Source of the DNA: Sinorhizobium arboris LMG 14919
GTDB taxonomy: Bacteria; Pseudomonadota; Alphaproteobacteria; Rhizobiales; Rhizobiaceae
DNA length: 64,000 bases
NCBI RefSeq assembly: GCF_000427465.1
Contig: NZ_ATYB01000014.1
Span: 1,511,570 to 1,575,569 of the forward strand
Direction of reading: 5' to 3'
In this document: positions 35,518 through 45,005 of the stretch, one piece after another
Numbering within the stretch: position 1 is the first letter of the stretch
Layout: every line of letters starts with the position of its first letter
Made by a program: the position numbers and the translations under genes
The notes under the pieces: generated by a model
Database searches by the model: none
Told to the model about the DNA's origin: nothing
Seen by the model: only the letters and a program-made list of their open reading frames with translations

Positions 35518-36564
35518 TCAGAGCCAACTGCGGATCTTCCGCACCATCGACGCCGTCGAGATCCCGTAACGCTCATGAAGCGTCGGCAGCGCTCCGGCGT
35601 CGAGAAACTGGTCCGGCAGACCGATCATCCGGAATACCGGCGTCGCGCCGTTCAATAGGAGCGTCGCCGCCACGGCTTCACCCAATCCGCCAACGCATGT
35701 GTGATTCTCCGCAGTGACGACCAGCCGGCCGAGCCGTTGGGCCTCGGCAAGGATCGTCTCGGTATCGAGCGGCTTGATCGTCGGGCAATGGAGCACCGCG
35801 GCCGAGATGCCCTGCCCTTCGAGTTCGACCGCCGTATCGAGCGCCCGCATCGTCATGAAGCCCGAGGCAATGATCAGCACATCGGTGCCGTCCCGCAGAA
35901 GCTTCGCCTTGCCCAGCTCGAACCTGTAATCGGGGCAATGGCGGCGGATCACCGACGGCACCCTGCCGCGCAGGAGCCGCATATAGACCGGACCCGCATG
36001 GGCTGCGATGGCGGGTATCGCCTCGGCCACATCGATGGCATCGCATGGATCGATGATCGTCAGATTGGGCAGGCCGCGGAAGATCGCCAGATCCTCGGTC
36101 GCCTGATGGCTCGGCCCGTAACCGGTGGTCAGACCCGGCAGGGCGCAGACGATCTTGACGGGCAGATACTCCTCGGCAATCGCCATGGCGATGAAGTCAT
36201 AGGCCCGGCGCGAGGCGAAGACGGCATAGGTGGTGGCAAAGGGAATGAACCCCTCGCGCGCCAGTCCGGCCGCCGCCGAGATCATCACCTGCTCTGCCAT
36301 GCCCATCTGATAGAAACGTTCCGGGAGAGCCTCCGCGAAGACATGCAGGTCGGTGTATTTCGCGAGATCGGCCGTGAGACTCACGATCCGATCATTGCGG
36401 CGAGCCTCCGCCACCAGGGCGTGGCCGAACGGGGCAGAGACCGTTTCATAGCCTTCCGCCGCCAGCGAGGCGATCATCGCGGAGGTGCGTCCCCCCTCGC
36501 CGCTCTTCGGCGGCAGGCGCGGTTCCCATTTCCGGTGCGGGTCGTAGTTGCGAATGACGCTCAT
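35518..36564 (-). CDS. Transketolase-like C-terminal subunit
   Basis: The 348-residue protein holds the pyrimidine-binding and C-terminal domains of a split transketolase. RFYQMGMAEQVMISAAAGLA contains the glutamate that activates thiamine diphosphate, and YGPSHQATEDLA follows. Its partner with the diphosphate-binding half lies 11 bases upstream. Split transketolases act on special sugars such as apulose phosphate or sulfo-sugars, as well as in the pentose pathway; the substrate here is open. Confidence 0.92.
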   Translation of the reverse strand: MSVIRNYDPHRKWEPRLPPKSGEGGRTSAMIASLAAEGYETVSAPFGHALVAEARRNDRIVSLTADLAKYTDLHVFAEALPERFYQMGMAEQVMISAAAGLAREGFIPFATTYAVFASRRAYDFIAMAIAEEYLPVKIVCALPGLTTGYGPSHQATEDLAIFRGLPNLTIIDPCDAIDVAEAIPAIAAHAGPVYMRLLRGRVPSVIRRHCPDYRFELGKAKLLRDGTDVLIIASGFMTMRALDTAVELEGQGISAAVLHCPTIKPLDTETILAEAQRLGRLVVTAENHTCVGGLGEAVAATLLLNGATPVFRMIGLPDQFLDAGALPTLHERYGISTASMVRKIRSWL

Positions 36565-36575
36565 CGTTGTTCTCC

Positions 36576-37430
36576 TCAAGCCGGCCGGTTCGCGTCCAGG
36601 ACGGCCAGCGCCTTCTGCCATTCGTCTGTTTCGACCCGGACGAAATGCGTCATCTCGCGTCGCTCGAGGAACGGCACGCCCTTGCACATCAAGGTGTCGC
36701 AGATGATCACCCGAGGCATAGCCTCTTCAAGTGCGCGGGCCGCGTCGAAGGCGGCCACCAGGGCGGGAATGTCATTGCCGTCGATCCGCTGCACATGCCA
36801 GCCAAACGCGGCCCATTTTGCGCCAAGCGGCTCCGAGCACAGCGTCTCGGTCGACTTGCCATCCGCCTGCTGATCGTTGAAGTCGACGATACAGATCAGA
36901 TTGCCGAGTTTGTGATGAGCGGCCGACATTGCCGCTTCCCAGGTCGAACCTTCGCCCAGCTCTCCATCCGACATCAGGTTATAGACGAAGGCCGGGTTTT
37001 TCTTGGCCCTCAGCCCGAGCGCCATGCCGACGCCGATGCCAAGCCCCTGCCCCAGCGACCCGCCGGTGATTTCCATTCCCGGCGTATAGGCTGCCATGCC
37101 GGACATCGGCAGGCGGCTGTCATCGGTGCCGTAGGTCTCGAGTTCCTGTTCCGGAAGGATTCCTGCTTCGATCAGTGCCGCGTAAAGTGCAATGGCGTAG
37201 TGGCCGATCGAAAGCAGAAACCGGTCGCGTCCCTCCCATTCGGGTTCCTGCGATCGATAGGTCAAGGCATGAAAATAGGAGACTGCGAGAACATCGGCGA
37301 TGCCGAGTGCCTGGCCGACATAACCTTGGCCCTGAACCTCGCCCATCCGCACCGCCTTGCGCCGGATTTCCCAGGCGCGACGCGCAAGACTTGTGTTCGA
37401 CAGACGAACTGCCGGGCTTTGGCTGCTCAT
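36576..37430 (-). CDS. Transketolase-like N-terminal subunit
   Basis: The 284-residue protein holds the thiamine-diphosphate-binding half of a split transketolase. It has the SIGHYAIALYAAL segment, GSLGQGLGIGVGMALG, and the metal motif beginning SDGELGEGSTWEA and ending with DFNDQQ. The ATG at 37430 follows GGGAGGAGCC. It is the promoter-proximal gene of the minus-strand set that continues into the C-terminal subunit, SDR and isomerase genes. Confidence 0.93.
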   Translation of the reverse strand: MSSQSPAVRLSNTSLARRAWEIRRKAVRMGEVQGQGYVGQALGIADVLAVSYFHALTYRSQEPEWEGRDRFLLSIGHYAIALYAALIEAGILPEQELETYGTDDSRLPMSGMAAYTPGMEITGGSLGQGLGIGVGMALGLRAKKNPAFVYNLMSDGELGEGSTWEAAMSAAHHKLGNLICIVDFNDQQADGKSTETLCSEPLGAKWAAFGWHVQRIDGNDIPALVAAFDAARALEEAMPRVIICDTLMCKGVPFLERREMTHFVRVETDEWQKALAVLDANRPA

Positions 37431-37733
37431 GGCTCCTCCCTTCATGTCGGCGTAAAAGACGCCCGCTCGGTAATTACTGAACTGGGCAGCGGCTGCGGGC
37501 AATTAAGGAAAACGAACAAGTTGTTAAGCAAAACTTAGGTGACGCTCCGATGAAGATCGGCGATGGTCTGGCCAGGCGGAGCGAGGAGGACGCTCAACTG
37601 CATGCAGTACGCCGCTGAAGCGAGTTGCCTCTGAACGATTTCCCAGGACGTCAATCGGGGGGGCCGGCTTCGTGCAGCAGCGGACAATTCTCTTCGCCGA
37701 CCGGGATAGGAAATTCTCAGGGAGGAGAAAAAA
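37431..37733. promoter_or_regulatory. Divergent control region between transketolase and TRAP operons
   Basis: This 303-base gap holds the leaders of two divergent operons. An imperfect inverted repeat, AAGTTGTTAAGCAAAACTT at 37518-37536, may be an operator. No clear promoter boxes were identified. The LysR protein encoded at the end of the plus-strand operon is one candidate to bind here. Confidence 0.4.
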
Positions 37734-38711
37734 ATGAACCTTCGTCATCTGTTGGCCGCTGCGGTGCTGTCGCTTTGCGCCAGCCCTGTCGGCGCGCAGA
37801 CCTACCAGCTCTCGCACAATGCCGCGCCGGGCAACCCCAAGGACGTGGCATCGCTGAAATTCGCCGAGCTCGTGAAACAGAAATCGGAAGGGCGTCTCAA
37901 GATTGACGTCGGCGGCAGCGCTCAGTTCGGCGACGACGCCGAGACGATTACCAACATGCGGCTCGGCACCATTGCCTTCGCCGCCAACTCCCAAGGGACG
38001 ACATCGGCCGTGGTGCCGGAAATCGCGCTCCTTGGCCTGCCGTTCCTGTTCCAGGATCTGAAGCAGGCCGAGGCCGTGATGGACGGACCCGTCGGCGACA
38101 AGATCGCTGCCGCGGCCGAACAGCAGGGCCTGGTCGTGCTTGCCTGGTGGAACAACGGCATTCGCGAAACCTCCAACTCGAAGAGGCAGATCACCACACC
38201 GTCCGATCTTGCCGGAATGAAGATCCGCACACCGCCGGATCAGATGACCGTCGACATCTTCACCGCGCTCGGCGCCTCGCCGACGCCGATGGCCTTCTCC
38301 GAGCTCTATATCGCCTTGCAGCAGGGTGTCGTCGACGGCCAGGAAAACCCGCTGATCAACATTCATTCGTCGAAACTGCACGAAGTGCAGCCCTATATCT
38401 CCATGACCAACCACAAATACGAGTCTACGCCTTTCCTGGCCTCGAAGATCGTGTTCGACGCGTTGCCGCCGGAAGATCAGCAGATCATCCGCGAGGCCGC
38501 CCGAGAGGCCGGTGAACTGAACCGGCAAATGGTGGGCGACCAGACCAACCGGCTGCGCGGCGAGCTCGAAGCCGCAGGCGTGAAGATCAACGATGTCGAC
38601 CCGGTTCCGTTCGTCCAGGCGACGCAGTCGGTCTATGACAAGTGGCGGGCACAGTACCCGGAACTCGTCGACGAACTCGTCGCCGCCGCCAAGGCAGCGG
38701 CTGCGCAATGA
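37734..38711 (+). CDS. TRAP transporter substrate-binding protein (DctP family)
   Basis: The 325-residue periplasmic protein has a Sec signal (MNLRHLLAAAVLSLCASPVGA) and the DctP fold: the FAELVKQKSEGRLKI segment, the substrate-anchoring arginine in MKIRTPPDQ, and GVVDGQENPL. GGGAGGAG precedes the ATG. Its stop overlaps the dctQ start. Substrate unknown, though divergence from a transketolase/SDR/isomerase set suggests a sugar acid or related polyol acid. Confidence 0.93.
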   Translation: MNLRHLLAAAVLSLCASPVGAQTYQLSHNAAPGNPKDVASLKFAELVKQKSEGRLKIDVGGSAQFGDDAETITNMRLGTIAFAANSQGTTSAVVPEIALLGLPFLFQDLKQAEAVMDGPVGDKIAAAAEQQGLVVLAWWNNGIRETSNSKRQITTPSDLAGMKIRTPPDQMTVDIFTALGASPTPMAFSELYIALQQGVVDGQENPLINIHSSKLHEVQPYISMTNHKYESTPFLASKIVFDALPPEDQQIIREAAREAGELNRQMVGDQTNRLRGELEAAGVKINDVDPVPFVQATQSVYDKWRAQYPELVDELVAAAKAAAAQ

Positions 38712-39277
38712 TGGCGATGGTCAACGTCCGCAACAGAAGCGCAAGTGCGGGCCTGCCCGCCTTGCGCATCGCCAACGGGGTCGGCTTCGTTCTGGATACG
38801 GCCGCGATAATCATTGCCGTCGCCTCGGTGGTCGCAATCTTCCTTGCCCTCATGACCGAGGTCGCTATCCGCTATCTTACCCATGCGAGCCTCGGCTGGC
38901 CTAACGAGGTGCCGAACCTGCTGTTCCCATGGCTCATCATGGGAGGCATCGTCCTCGGCGCGCATCGGGGATCTCATATCGCCGCGGAAGCGTTCCGGTG
39001 CCTGCTCTCAACCGAGCAGCTACGCATCCTGCTGATGCTGATCCATCTCCTCGTCGCCATCGCCTTTGCCTATCTCGGTTACCTGTCGCTTCAGGTGATC
39101 TCGATCACCAGGGCACAGGTCTTTCCGATGACCGGACTGGGACAGGCCTGGGCCTACAGCTCGCTCATGTTCGGCTTCGGCGGCATCGCGGTCGCCTCCC
39201 TGGTCAATCTCGTACGCGTTGCGTTCTGTGACGACCCGAGAACGATGAGCAAACAGGAAACGGAGCACATGACATGA
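38708..39277 (+). CDS. TRAP transporter small permease (DctQ family)
   Basis: The 189-residue protein has four hydrophobic helices and the family segment NEVPNLLFPWLIMGGIVLGAHRGSHI-like around residues 65-90. The start at 38708 overlaps the dctP stop (ATGA); a second ATG directly follows. The stop in turn overlaps the dctM start. It is the small subunit bridging binding protein and large permease. Confidence 0.9.
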   Translation: MMAMVNVRNRSASAGLPALRIANGVGFVLDTAAIIIAVASVVAIFLALMTEVAIRYLTHASLGWPNEVPNLLFPWLIMGGIVLGAHRGSHIAAEAFRCLLSTEQLRILLMLIHLLVAIAFAYLGYLSLQVISITRAQVFPMTGLGQAWAYSSLMFGFGGIAVASLVNLVRVAFCDDPRTMSKQETEHMT

Positions 39278-40533
39278 CCGCGATCATGACCGGCCTCTTC
39301 GCCGCATTGCTGGCAATCTCGGTGCCGGTCGGCTATGCGCTGATCATCGCTGCAGGCGCCGCGATCTTATGGCAGGGCGGAACGCCGACCGTGCTGGCGG
39401 TGGTGAAGTTGTTCCAGCCGACCCAGAGCTTTCCGCTGCTGGCCATACCCTTCTTCATCCTGTCCGGCTCGCTGATGATGTCGGGCACGCTGGGTCAGAA
39501 ACTCGTGCAGTTCGCCGCAGCTCTCGTGGGGCGGTTTCATGGCGGAATGGGTCAGGTCACGGTCGTCGGCTCAACCATCTTCGGCGGCGTCTCGGGCTCG
39601 GCGGTCGCCGAAGCATCGGCGCTCGGCTCGATGCTGATCCCCTGGCAGAAGAAAGAGGGCTATCCGGCAGGCTTTGCGGCCGCCGTTACCGCCTCCTCCT
39701 CGACCATTGCCGGCCTGATCCCGCCTTCCATTCCCCTGATCCTCTATTCGACGGTGGCGAATTCCTCGATCGCATCGCTGTTTTCGGCTGCAATCCTTCC
39801 CGGATTGATGCTCGCCGGCGGGATGATGTTCGTTTGCTACCTGTCGGGGCGCATCCGAAACTTCCCACGGCTGACGGATGCCCGCCAGTTGAAGTCCTTC
39901 GGCCGCTCGCTGATGTCGGCCTTGCCGGCACTGGCCATGCCGTTCTTCATCATTCTGTTGTTGCGGGCAGGAATCGCGACGCCGACCGAAGTCAGCGTGA
40001 TCGCCGTCTTCTATGCACTCCTGGTGAGCCTGCTGCTCTACCGCGACCTGACCTGGGGGCGCATTCACGCCACCCTCGTCGGAACGGTGATCACAACCGG
40101 TGTCGTCATGCTGGTCATCGCCGCCTCGAGTCTGGTTGGTCACGTCCTCATTACCGAGCGCATACCGACCCTCGTAGCGCAGTGGGCACTGGAAACCCTC
40201 GGAAGCACGCTCCTGATCATCCTCATGATGAACCTCATCATGCTGGTTGTCGGCATGTTTCTCGACCTGCCCGCGGCGATCCTGCTGCTCGGGCCGACCT
40301 TTGTTGCCATCGGCCATGCTATCGGTATGGACCCTGTCCAGCTCGGAGTGATGATCTGCATCAATCTCTCGATCGGACTGTTCACCCCACCGATCGGCAC
40401 CACCCTGTTCATCGGAGCGGTGATCGCCCGCGTGCCCATCGGCGCAGTGGTCAAGGAGCTGTGGCCCTTCTACATCGTTGCGGCGACCGTGTTGGTGCTG
40501 ATGTCATACGTTCCTGCACTGACGCTCTATTGA
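39274..40533 (+). CDS. TRAP transporter large permease (DctM family)
   Basis: The 419-residue protein has about 12 hydrophobic helices with the DctM signatures FGGVSGSAVAEASALGSM and NLSIGLFTPPIGTTLF. It forms the sodium-coupled channel with the DctQ protein. ATGA overlap with dctQ gives tight coupling. The following gene begins nine bases later, so the operon continues into the dehydrogenase. Confidence 0.94.
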   Translation: MTAIMTGLFAALLAISVPVGYALIIAAGAAILWQGGTPTVLAVVKLFQPTQSFPLLAIPFFILSGSLMMSGTLGQKLVQFAAALVGRFHGGMGQVTVVGSTIFGGVSGSAVAEASALGSMLIPWQKKEGYPAGFAAAVTASSSTIAGLIPPSIPLILYSTVANSSIASLFSAAILPGLMLAGGMMFVCYLSGRIRNFPRLTDARQLKSFGRSLMSALPALAMPFFIILLLRAGIATPTEVSVIAVFYALLVSLLLYRDLTWGRIHATLVGTVITTGVVMLVIAASSLVGHVLITERIPTLVAQWALETLGSTLLIILMMNLIMLVVGMFLDLPAAILLLGPTFVAIGHAIGMDPVQLGVMICINLSIGLFTPPIGTTLFIGAVIARVPIGAVVKELWPFYIVAATVLVLMSYVPALTLY

Positions 40534-40542
40534 GGATTGACC

Positions 40543-41430
40543 ATGATCGATAAGAAGACGATTGCATTCGTCGGCCTCGGCTCCATGGGATTGCCGATGG
40601 CGGAGAACCTGATCAGGGCCGGTCACAGGGTGCGCGGCTTCGATGTTCGGGCCGCAGCCATGGAGGCACTCGCCGCGTCGGGCGGGATCAGGTCCGCGGA
40701 CCTGGCAGAGACCTGCGCCGGAGCGGAAATTCTTGTGTTGATGGTGGTGAACGCGGAGCAGGCTCGTTCCGTGCTCCTGGAAAGGGGCGCGCTGTCGGCC
40801 CTGCCGAAAGGCGTCCATATCTGCCTCATGGCAACCTGTCCGCCCGATGAGGTCAAGCGGCTGGCTGCCGAGGTCGAAGCGAGCGGCAGGATGCTTGTTG
40901 ATTGCCCCGTCTCCGGCGGCGTCGTTGGCGCCAAAGCGGGCACGCTCACCATCATGGTAGGAGCGCCCGAAGAGGCGTATCACGCGGTCGCGCCTGTGCT
41001 TGGGGCAATGGGCGACAAGGTCTTCCATTGCGGACCGGAGCAAGGCCAGGGCGCCGTCGTCAAGGCGATCAACCAGCTTCTCTGCGGCGTGCACCTCGCC
41101 ACCGCAGCCGAGGCACTGGCGCTTGGCGAGAAAGCCGGTGTCGATGTCACGACCCTGCTCGAGATCGTCTCCAGCTCAGCTGCCTCGAGCTGGATGCTGA
41201 AAGACCGTGGACCACGCATGATCATGGAAACGCCGCCTGTCACCAGTGCCGTGGACATTTTCGTTAAGGATCTCGGCATCGCGCTGGCAACGGGAGCGTC
41301 GGTCAGCATGGCGCTCCCGCTTGCGGCGGCCGCTCACCAGATGTTCCTGGCCGAAAGCGGCAGCGGAAACGGCCTGGAGGACGACAGCCAGGTGATCGCC
41401 GCCTATCGGCGTCTGAACGGCATCGCTTGA
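40543..41430 (+). CDS. 3-hydroxyisobutyrate dehydrogenase-family oxidoreductase
   Basis: The 295-residue enzyme has the N-terminal Rossmann motif GLGSMGLPMAENL, the substrate loop DCPVSGGVVGAKAGTL and the catalytic lysine in KAINQLLCG. The family includes tartronate-semialdehyde, hydroxyisobutyrate and sulfolactaldehyde reductases, so it acts on a short beta-hydroxyacid. The ATG at 40543 is preferred over an upstream TTG. Being in the TRAP operon, it probably handles the imported acid. Confidence 0.92.
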   Translation: MIDKKTIAFVGLGSMGLPMAENLIRAGHRVRGFDVRAAAMEALAASGGIRSADLAETCAGAEILVLMVVNAEQARSVLLERGALSALPKGVHICLMATCPPDEVKRLAAEVEASGRMLVDCPVSGGVVGAKAGTLTIMVGAPEEAYHAVAPVLGAMGDKVFHCGPEQGQGAVVKAINQLLCGVHLATAAEALALGEKAGVDVTTLLEIVSSSAASSWMLKDRGPRMIMETPPVTSAVDIFVKDLGIALATGASVSMALPLAAAAHQMFLAESGSGNGLEDDSQVIAAYRRLNGIA

Positions 41431-41515
41431 CATGAACGGCGCATGTGCAGCAATTGACGCATGCCTGCGCATCATCCTTCCGTCAGCGCGCCGGAACTCC
41501 GCCCCGGAGGCAAAC

Positions 41516-42490
41516 TTGCCGATCAACCCTAACCTCAACTCGCTCGCCTATTTCGAGGCGGTCGCCCGTACGGGACGAGTTTCCCTTGCCGCGGCCGAAC
41601 TGGGGGTCTCTGCAGCGGCAGTCAGCCAGCAGTTGAAGCAATTGGAAGAGCAATGGGGCGTACGGCTCTTCCGCCGAAAGGACCGCCGCCTCAGCCTGAC
41701 GATCGACGGCGAGTTGCTGTTCCAGACGACGACGAGTGCTTTCCGCATGATCCGCGACGCTCGCTCGGCAGTCCTGCGCCAGCGCAACAGCCGTCAGCTG
41801 ACGATGCGCTCCAGCCCCAGTTTCGCCGTCCGTTGGCTCACGCCGCGTCTCAAGGGCTTCCTCGATGCCAATCCGGACTGGGGCTTGCGCGTCGACGCAA
41901 CGCCCGATTTTTCCGATTTCGAGACCGAGGTGATCGACCTCGACTTGCGGTACGGTTCCGGCGCCTGGGAGGGGCTGCGTACCGAGTGCATCATCAGCGA
42001 TTTCGTTTTGCCGATGTGCAGCCCGGACTATCGCGACCGGCTGCGTTCGGTCAGCGACGATCCGGCGTTGCAGTTTGCCCAGGCCCGGCTCATCCATTCG
42101 GTGAAGGCGCTTTACCAATGGGACGTCTGGCTTGTCGTTCACAACATCGACCCACCGACGGAGCATGCCCCGTTACGCTTCGATCGCTCCTCCATGGCGA
42201 TCCAGCTTGCGCGCGACGGCGCCGGAATCGTGCTGGATTCGGCAACGCTGGCGCAGGAGGAACTTGAGCGCGGCACTCTTGTGCCGCTTTCCACCGCGTT
42301 CGAGGTCGTCGAATTTCCCGCCTACTGGATCGTCTGTCCGAGCCGCCACTTCAACCGCCGCCCGGTCCGCCTGTTTACCGATTGGATACGGATGGAAGGA
42401 ACAAAGTTCGACCAATCGGCACGCGCCCTTCTCGAAAGGCTCGGCTGCCGGCTGCGTTTCGCCCAGGACGGTGAGCCCGGTCTTCGCTAA
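41516..42490 (+). CDS. LysR-family transcriptional regulator
   Basis: The LysR protein has its helix-turn-helix at about residues 20-45 (VSLAAAELGVSAAAVSQQLK) and the effector domain after residue 90, of the GcvA-like subgroup. I choose the TTG at 41516: it lies six bases after GGAGG and gives 324 residues, the usual size. The ATG at 41432 adds 28 unconserved residues. It directly follows the dehydrogenase and likely controls the TRAP operon and perhaps the divergent transketolase set. Confidence 0.9.
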   Translation: MPINPNLNSLAYFEAVARTGRVSLAAAELGVSAAAVSQQLKQLEEQWGVRLFRRKDRRLSLTIDGELLFQTTTSAFRMIRDARSAVLRQRNSRQLTMRSSPSFAVRWLTPRLKGFLDANPDWGLRVDATPDFSDFETEVIDLDLRYGSGAWEGLRTECIISDFVLPMCSPDYRDRLRSVSDDPALQFAQARLIHSVKALYQWDVWLVVHNIDPPTEHAPLRFDRSSMAIQLARDGAGIVLDSATLAQEELERGTLVPLSTAFEVVEFPAYWIVCPSRHFNRRPVRLFTDWIRMEGTKFDQSARALLERLGCRLRFAQDGEPGLR

Positions 42491-42545
42491 CCCCCTTCAA
42501 TGATCCATGGAACCCATACGGGCGAAGATCGTACACCTGCCCCTT

Positions 42546-43421
42546 TCATTCCCAGGCGACGCCGGGAAAGGCGTCCAGCGGTATCTTGAGGTAGCGGCGG
42601 CCATTGCCTTCGGCAACCGGCAGTTCTCCGCCGCGTATATTGACCTGCAGAGCATGCAGAATCAGCTTGGGCATCGGTAACGTCCTGTCGCGCGCCTCTC
42701 GCAGACCGACGAAATCGGCTCGGCTTTTTCCCGCGACATGCGCATTGCGGGCTTTCTGTTCCGCCACCGTACTTTCCCACAGAGCTTCACGTCCGCCTGG
42801 CCGATAGTCATGTCCGGTGAAGAGACGGGTCTCGCCGGGAAGAGCAAGAATGGCCTGAATCGAGTTCCACAGGCTCTCGGCGCTGCCGCCGGGGAAATCG
42901 GCGCGGGCGGACCCGCTGTCAGGCATGAACAACGTGTCGTGAATGAAGACCGCATCGCCGACGATGTAGCTGATCGACGCAAGCGTATGCCCAGGCGAGT
43001 GCAGTACACGGGCTTCGAGATTCCCGATATTGAACACATCGCCATCGCGAAACAGCCGATCCCACTGCGAACCGTCACACACGAAATCCGGCCAATTGTA
43101 GATCTGTTTCCAGATTTTCTGCACGCCTTTCACGTGCTCGCCGATAGCCGTCGGCGCTCCCGTTCGATCCCTGAGGTAGCGTGCCGCCGAAAAATGATCC
43201 GCGTGCGGATGGGTGTCCAGTATCCATTCGACACTCAAGCCACGCTTGGCCACATGATCGAGGATGGCGTCGGCATTCGTCGTCGCGGTGGAACCCGACT
43301 TCTGATCGAAATCGAGCACCGGATCGATGATCGCGCATTTGCCCGTTTCCGGGTCGGCCACGACATACTGGATGCTGCCCGTGGCCGCGTCGTAAAAGGC
43401 AGCTACATCAGGCCCATGCAT
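42546..43421 (-). CDS. Metallo-beta-lactamase fold hydrolase, persulfide dioxygenase-like
   Basis: The 291-residue protein has the metal motif THPHADH, the later histidine in HSPGHT, the aspartate in DTLFMPD and the GSARADFPGG segment typical of ETHE1/Blh persulfide dioxygenases. Such enzymes oxidise glutathione persulfide to sulfite. Its start overlaps by 14 bases the end of the class V PLP gene, which might supply persulfide sulfur. The match is by motif only. Confidence 0.85.
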   Translation of the reverse strand: MHGPDVAAFYDAATGSIQYVVADPETGKCAIIDPVLDFDQKSGSTATTNADAILDHVAKRGLSVEWILDTHPHADHFSAARYLRDRTGAPTAIGEHVKGVQKIWKQIYNWPDFVCDGSQWDRLFRDGDVFNIGNLEARVLHSPGHTLASISYIVGDAVFIHDTLFMPDSGSARADFPGGSAESLWNSIQAILALPGETRLFTGHDYRPGGREALWESTVAEQKARNAHVAGKSRADFVGLREARDRTLPMPKLILHALQVNIRGGELPVAEGNGRRYLKIPLDAFPGVAWE

Positions 43422-44907
43422 GTGCGTTGCCTTTCTCGGCTGCTACACGAGGAAAGAAGATCGCACGTGCCGGATCGAAGTCGTAATCCTGCTCGAACGT
43501 CGGCGCGTCAGCAGCCAGTTTAGCGACGGAATCGAGGATGAATTTCACCTTTTCGTCCGAGAGCAGAACGCTGAAATTCAGCCGCGTGAAGCCGGGCTTT
43601 TTTATTTCGTCGCCGGCGAGAATGGCTTGGCGCATCAGCTCTGATTGCCGCGCATCGATCGACAGCAGCCTGTGAACATAAGGCCCGGCGCAGGCGCAGC
43701 CGCCACGGGCCTGAATGCCGAACCGGTCGCTCAGCATGCGCGTGACGAGTTGCTGGTGAATATATCCCCCCTTGCCGTTCCGGATGCGGAAGGAGAAAAT
43801 CGGCAGCCGGTCCGCCCCGGGAAGGCCAAGGATCTCCATCTGCGGGATATCCTTCCATGCGGAAAAGGCCCGAAGGGTAAGCTCGCGATTGCGCCGCGCC
43901 ATTTCCTTCAAGCCGATTGCGTGCTTGACGGCAAAGGTGAGGGCCGCCCGGATGTCGCCGACGACGTTCGGCGTCCCCGCCTCTTCGCGGGCTTCGAGGC
44001 TGTCGCTGTAGTCATGCGTTTCCGGCGAGACGAATTTCACCGTCCCCCCACCCGGCCAGGAGGGTTTACTCGTTGCCAGACCGTCGCGCCGGACGATCAA
44101 AATCCCGGAAGCGCCCGGGCCGCCAATGAATTTGTGCGGCGATAGAACGATGGCGTCGATCTCCGCCGAGCCGCCCGGCGACATCGAAATCGGTACATAG
44201 GGACCGGCCCCTGCATAATCCCAGATCATCTTGGCCCCGGCCGATTTCACCAGGTTCGTAATCGCGGCGACGTCGCTGGTGATTCCCGTAACGTTCGAGG
44301 CCGCGGACAGCGTACAGATGGTCAGGTCGGGAGATCCGGTTTGCAGAGCCTGCTCCAGAAGGAAAAGCTCTGGCCCGCCCCTGGGCGACTCGGTCAGCTC
44401 TACGATTTCCGCCCCGCTTTCGCGCCAGGGAAGAATGTTGGAGTGGTGCTCGTACGGACCGATGATCACCCGCACGGTTTTTCCTGCCGCGACCGCTTCG
44501 GTGACGCCGAACAGTTTGACGAGGCGGTTCAATCCTGAAGTCGCGCCGGATCCGGTAAAAATGACCGCATGTCTCTCGTTCGCTCCGCAGAACTCGGCGA
44601 TCAATGCCCGCGCCTCCCGGCGCATGCGGGTCATGAAACCGCCGCAGTAGGAAGCCTCGGTATGGCTGTTGGCGTAAAACGGCAGGACGTCTTCCAGAAT
44701 GAAACGTTCGACCGTTCGAAGCGCCCGTCCGGATGCAACATAGTCGGCATAAACCAGGTTCCTGACGCCGTAGGGGCCCTCGATCTGCGCAGCGGCCCCG
44801 ACGAGATCGTCCCGCAGGAAGTCTATCAGACCGTTGCGGTCCAGCCCGCGGCGAAACCGTTCAAGAGGCGTGAGGTTCTCTTTCGGTTCATAGCGCACAG
44901 CTTGCAT
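43408..44907 (-). CDS. Class V aminotransferase / cysteine desulfurase-like PLP enzyme
   Basis: The 499-residue PLP enzyme has the lysine in LSPHKFIGGPG, the FTGSGATSGLNRL cofactor loop and a cysteine-rich RGGCACAGPYVH loop near residue 400 that resembles the desulfurase active loop. It is about 100 residues longer than IscS-type enzymes. The ATG at 44907 lies five bases after GGAGG. It is divergent from an Lrp-type regulator. I infer cysteine or related sulfur amino acid breakdown. Confidence 0.85.
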   Translation of the reverse strand: MQAVRYEPKENLTPLERFRRGLDRNGLIDFLRDDLVGAAAQIEGPYGVRNLVYADYVASGRALRTVERFILEDVLPFYANSHTEASYCGGFMTRMRREARALIAEFCGANERHAVIFTGSGATSGLNRLVKLFGVTEAVAAGKTVRVIIGPYEHHSNILPWRESGAEIVELTESPRGGPELFLLEQALQTGSPDLTICTLSAASNVTGITSDVAAITNLVKSAGAKMIWDYAGAGPYVPISMSPGGSAEIDAIVLSPHKFIGGPGASGILIVRRDGLATSKPSWPGGGTVKFVSPETHDYSDSLEAREEAGTPNVVGDIRAALTFAVKHAIGLKEMARRNRELTLRAFSAWKDIPQMEILGLPGADRLPIFSFRIRNGKGGYIHQQLVTRMLSDRFGIQARGGCACAGPYVHRLLSIDARQSELMRQAILAGDEIKKPGFTRLNFSVLLSDEKVKFILDSVAKLAADAPTFEQDYDFDPARAIFFPRVAAEKGNAHAWA

Positions 44908-45005
44908 GATCACCTCCGGGGCTTGAATGTTGACATCGATTGTATTCTGCCGCACCGTCGAAATGTTCACCTATTTTCTGCGGTTTTTCTCGGATTTTGT
45001 GTCAC

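Noticed and set aside
39369..40553. Plus-strand frame of 394 codons inside dctM
   Set aside because: It is a second frame over the DctM gene, rich in R, P and H; DctM is clearly the coding frame.
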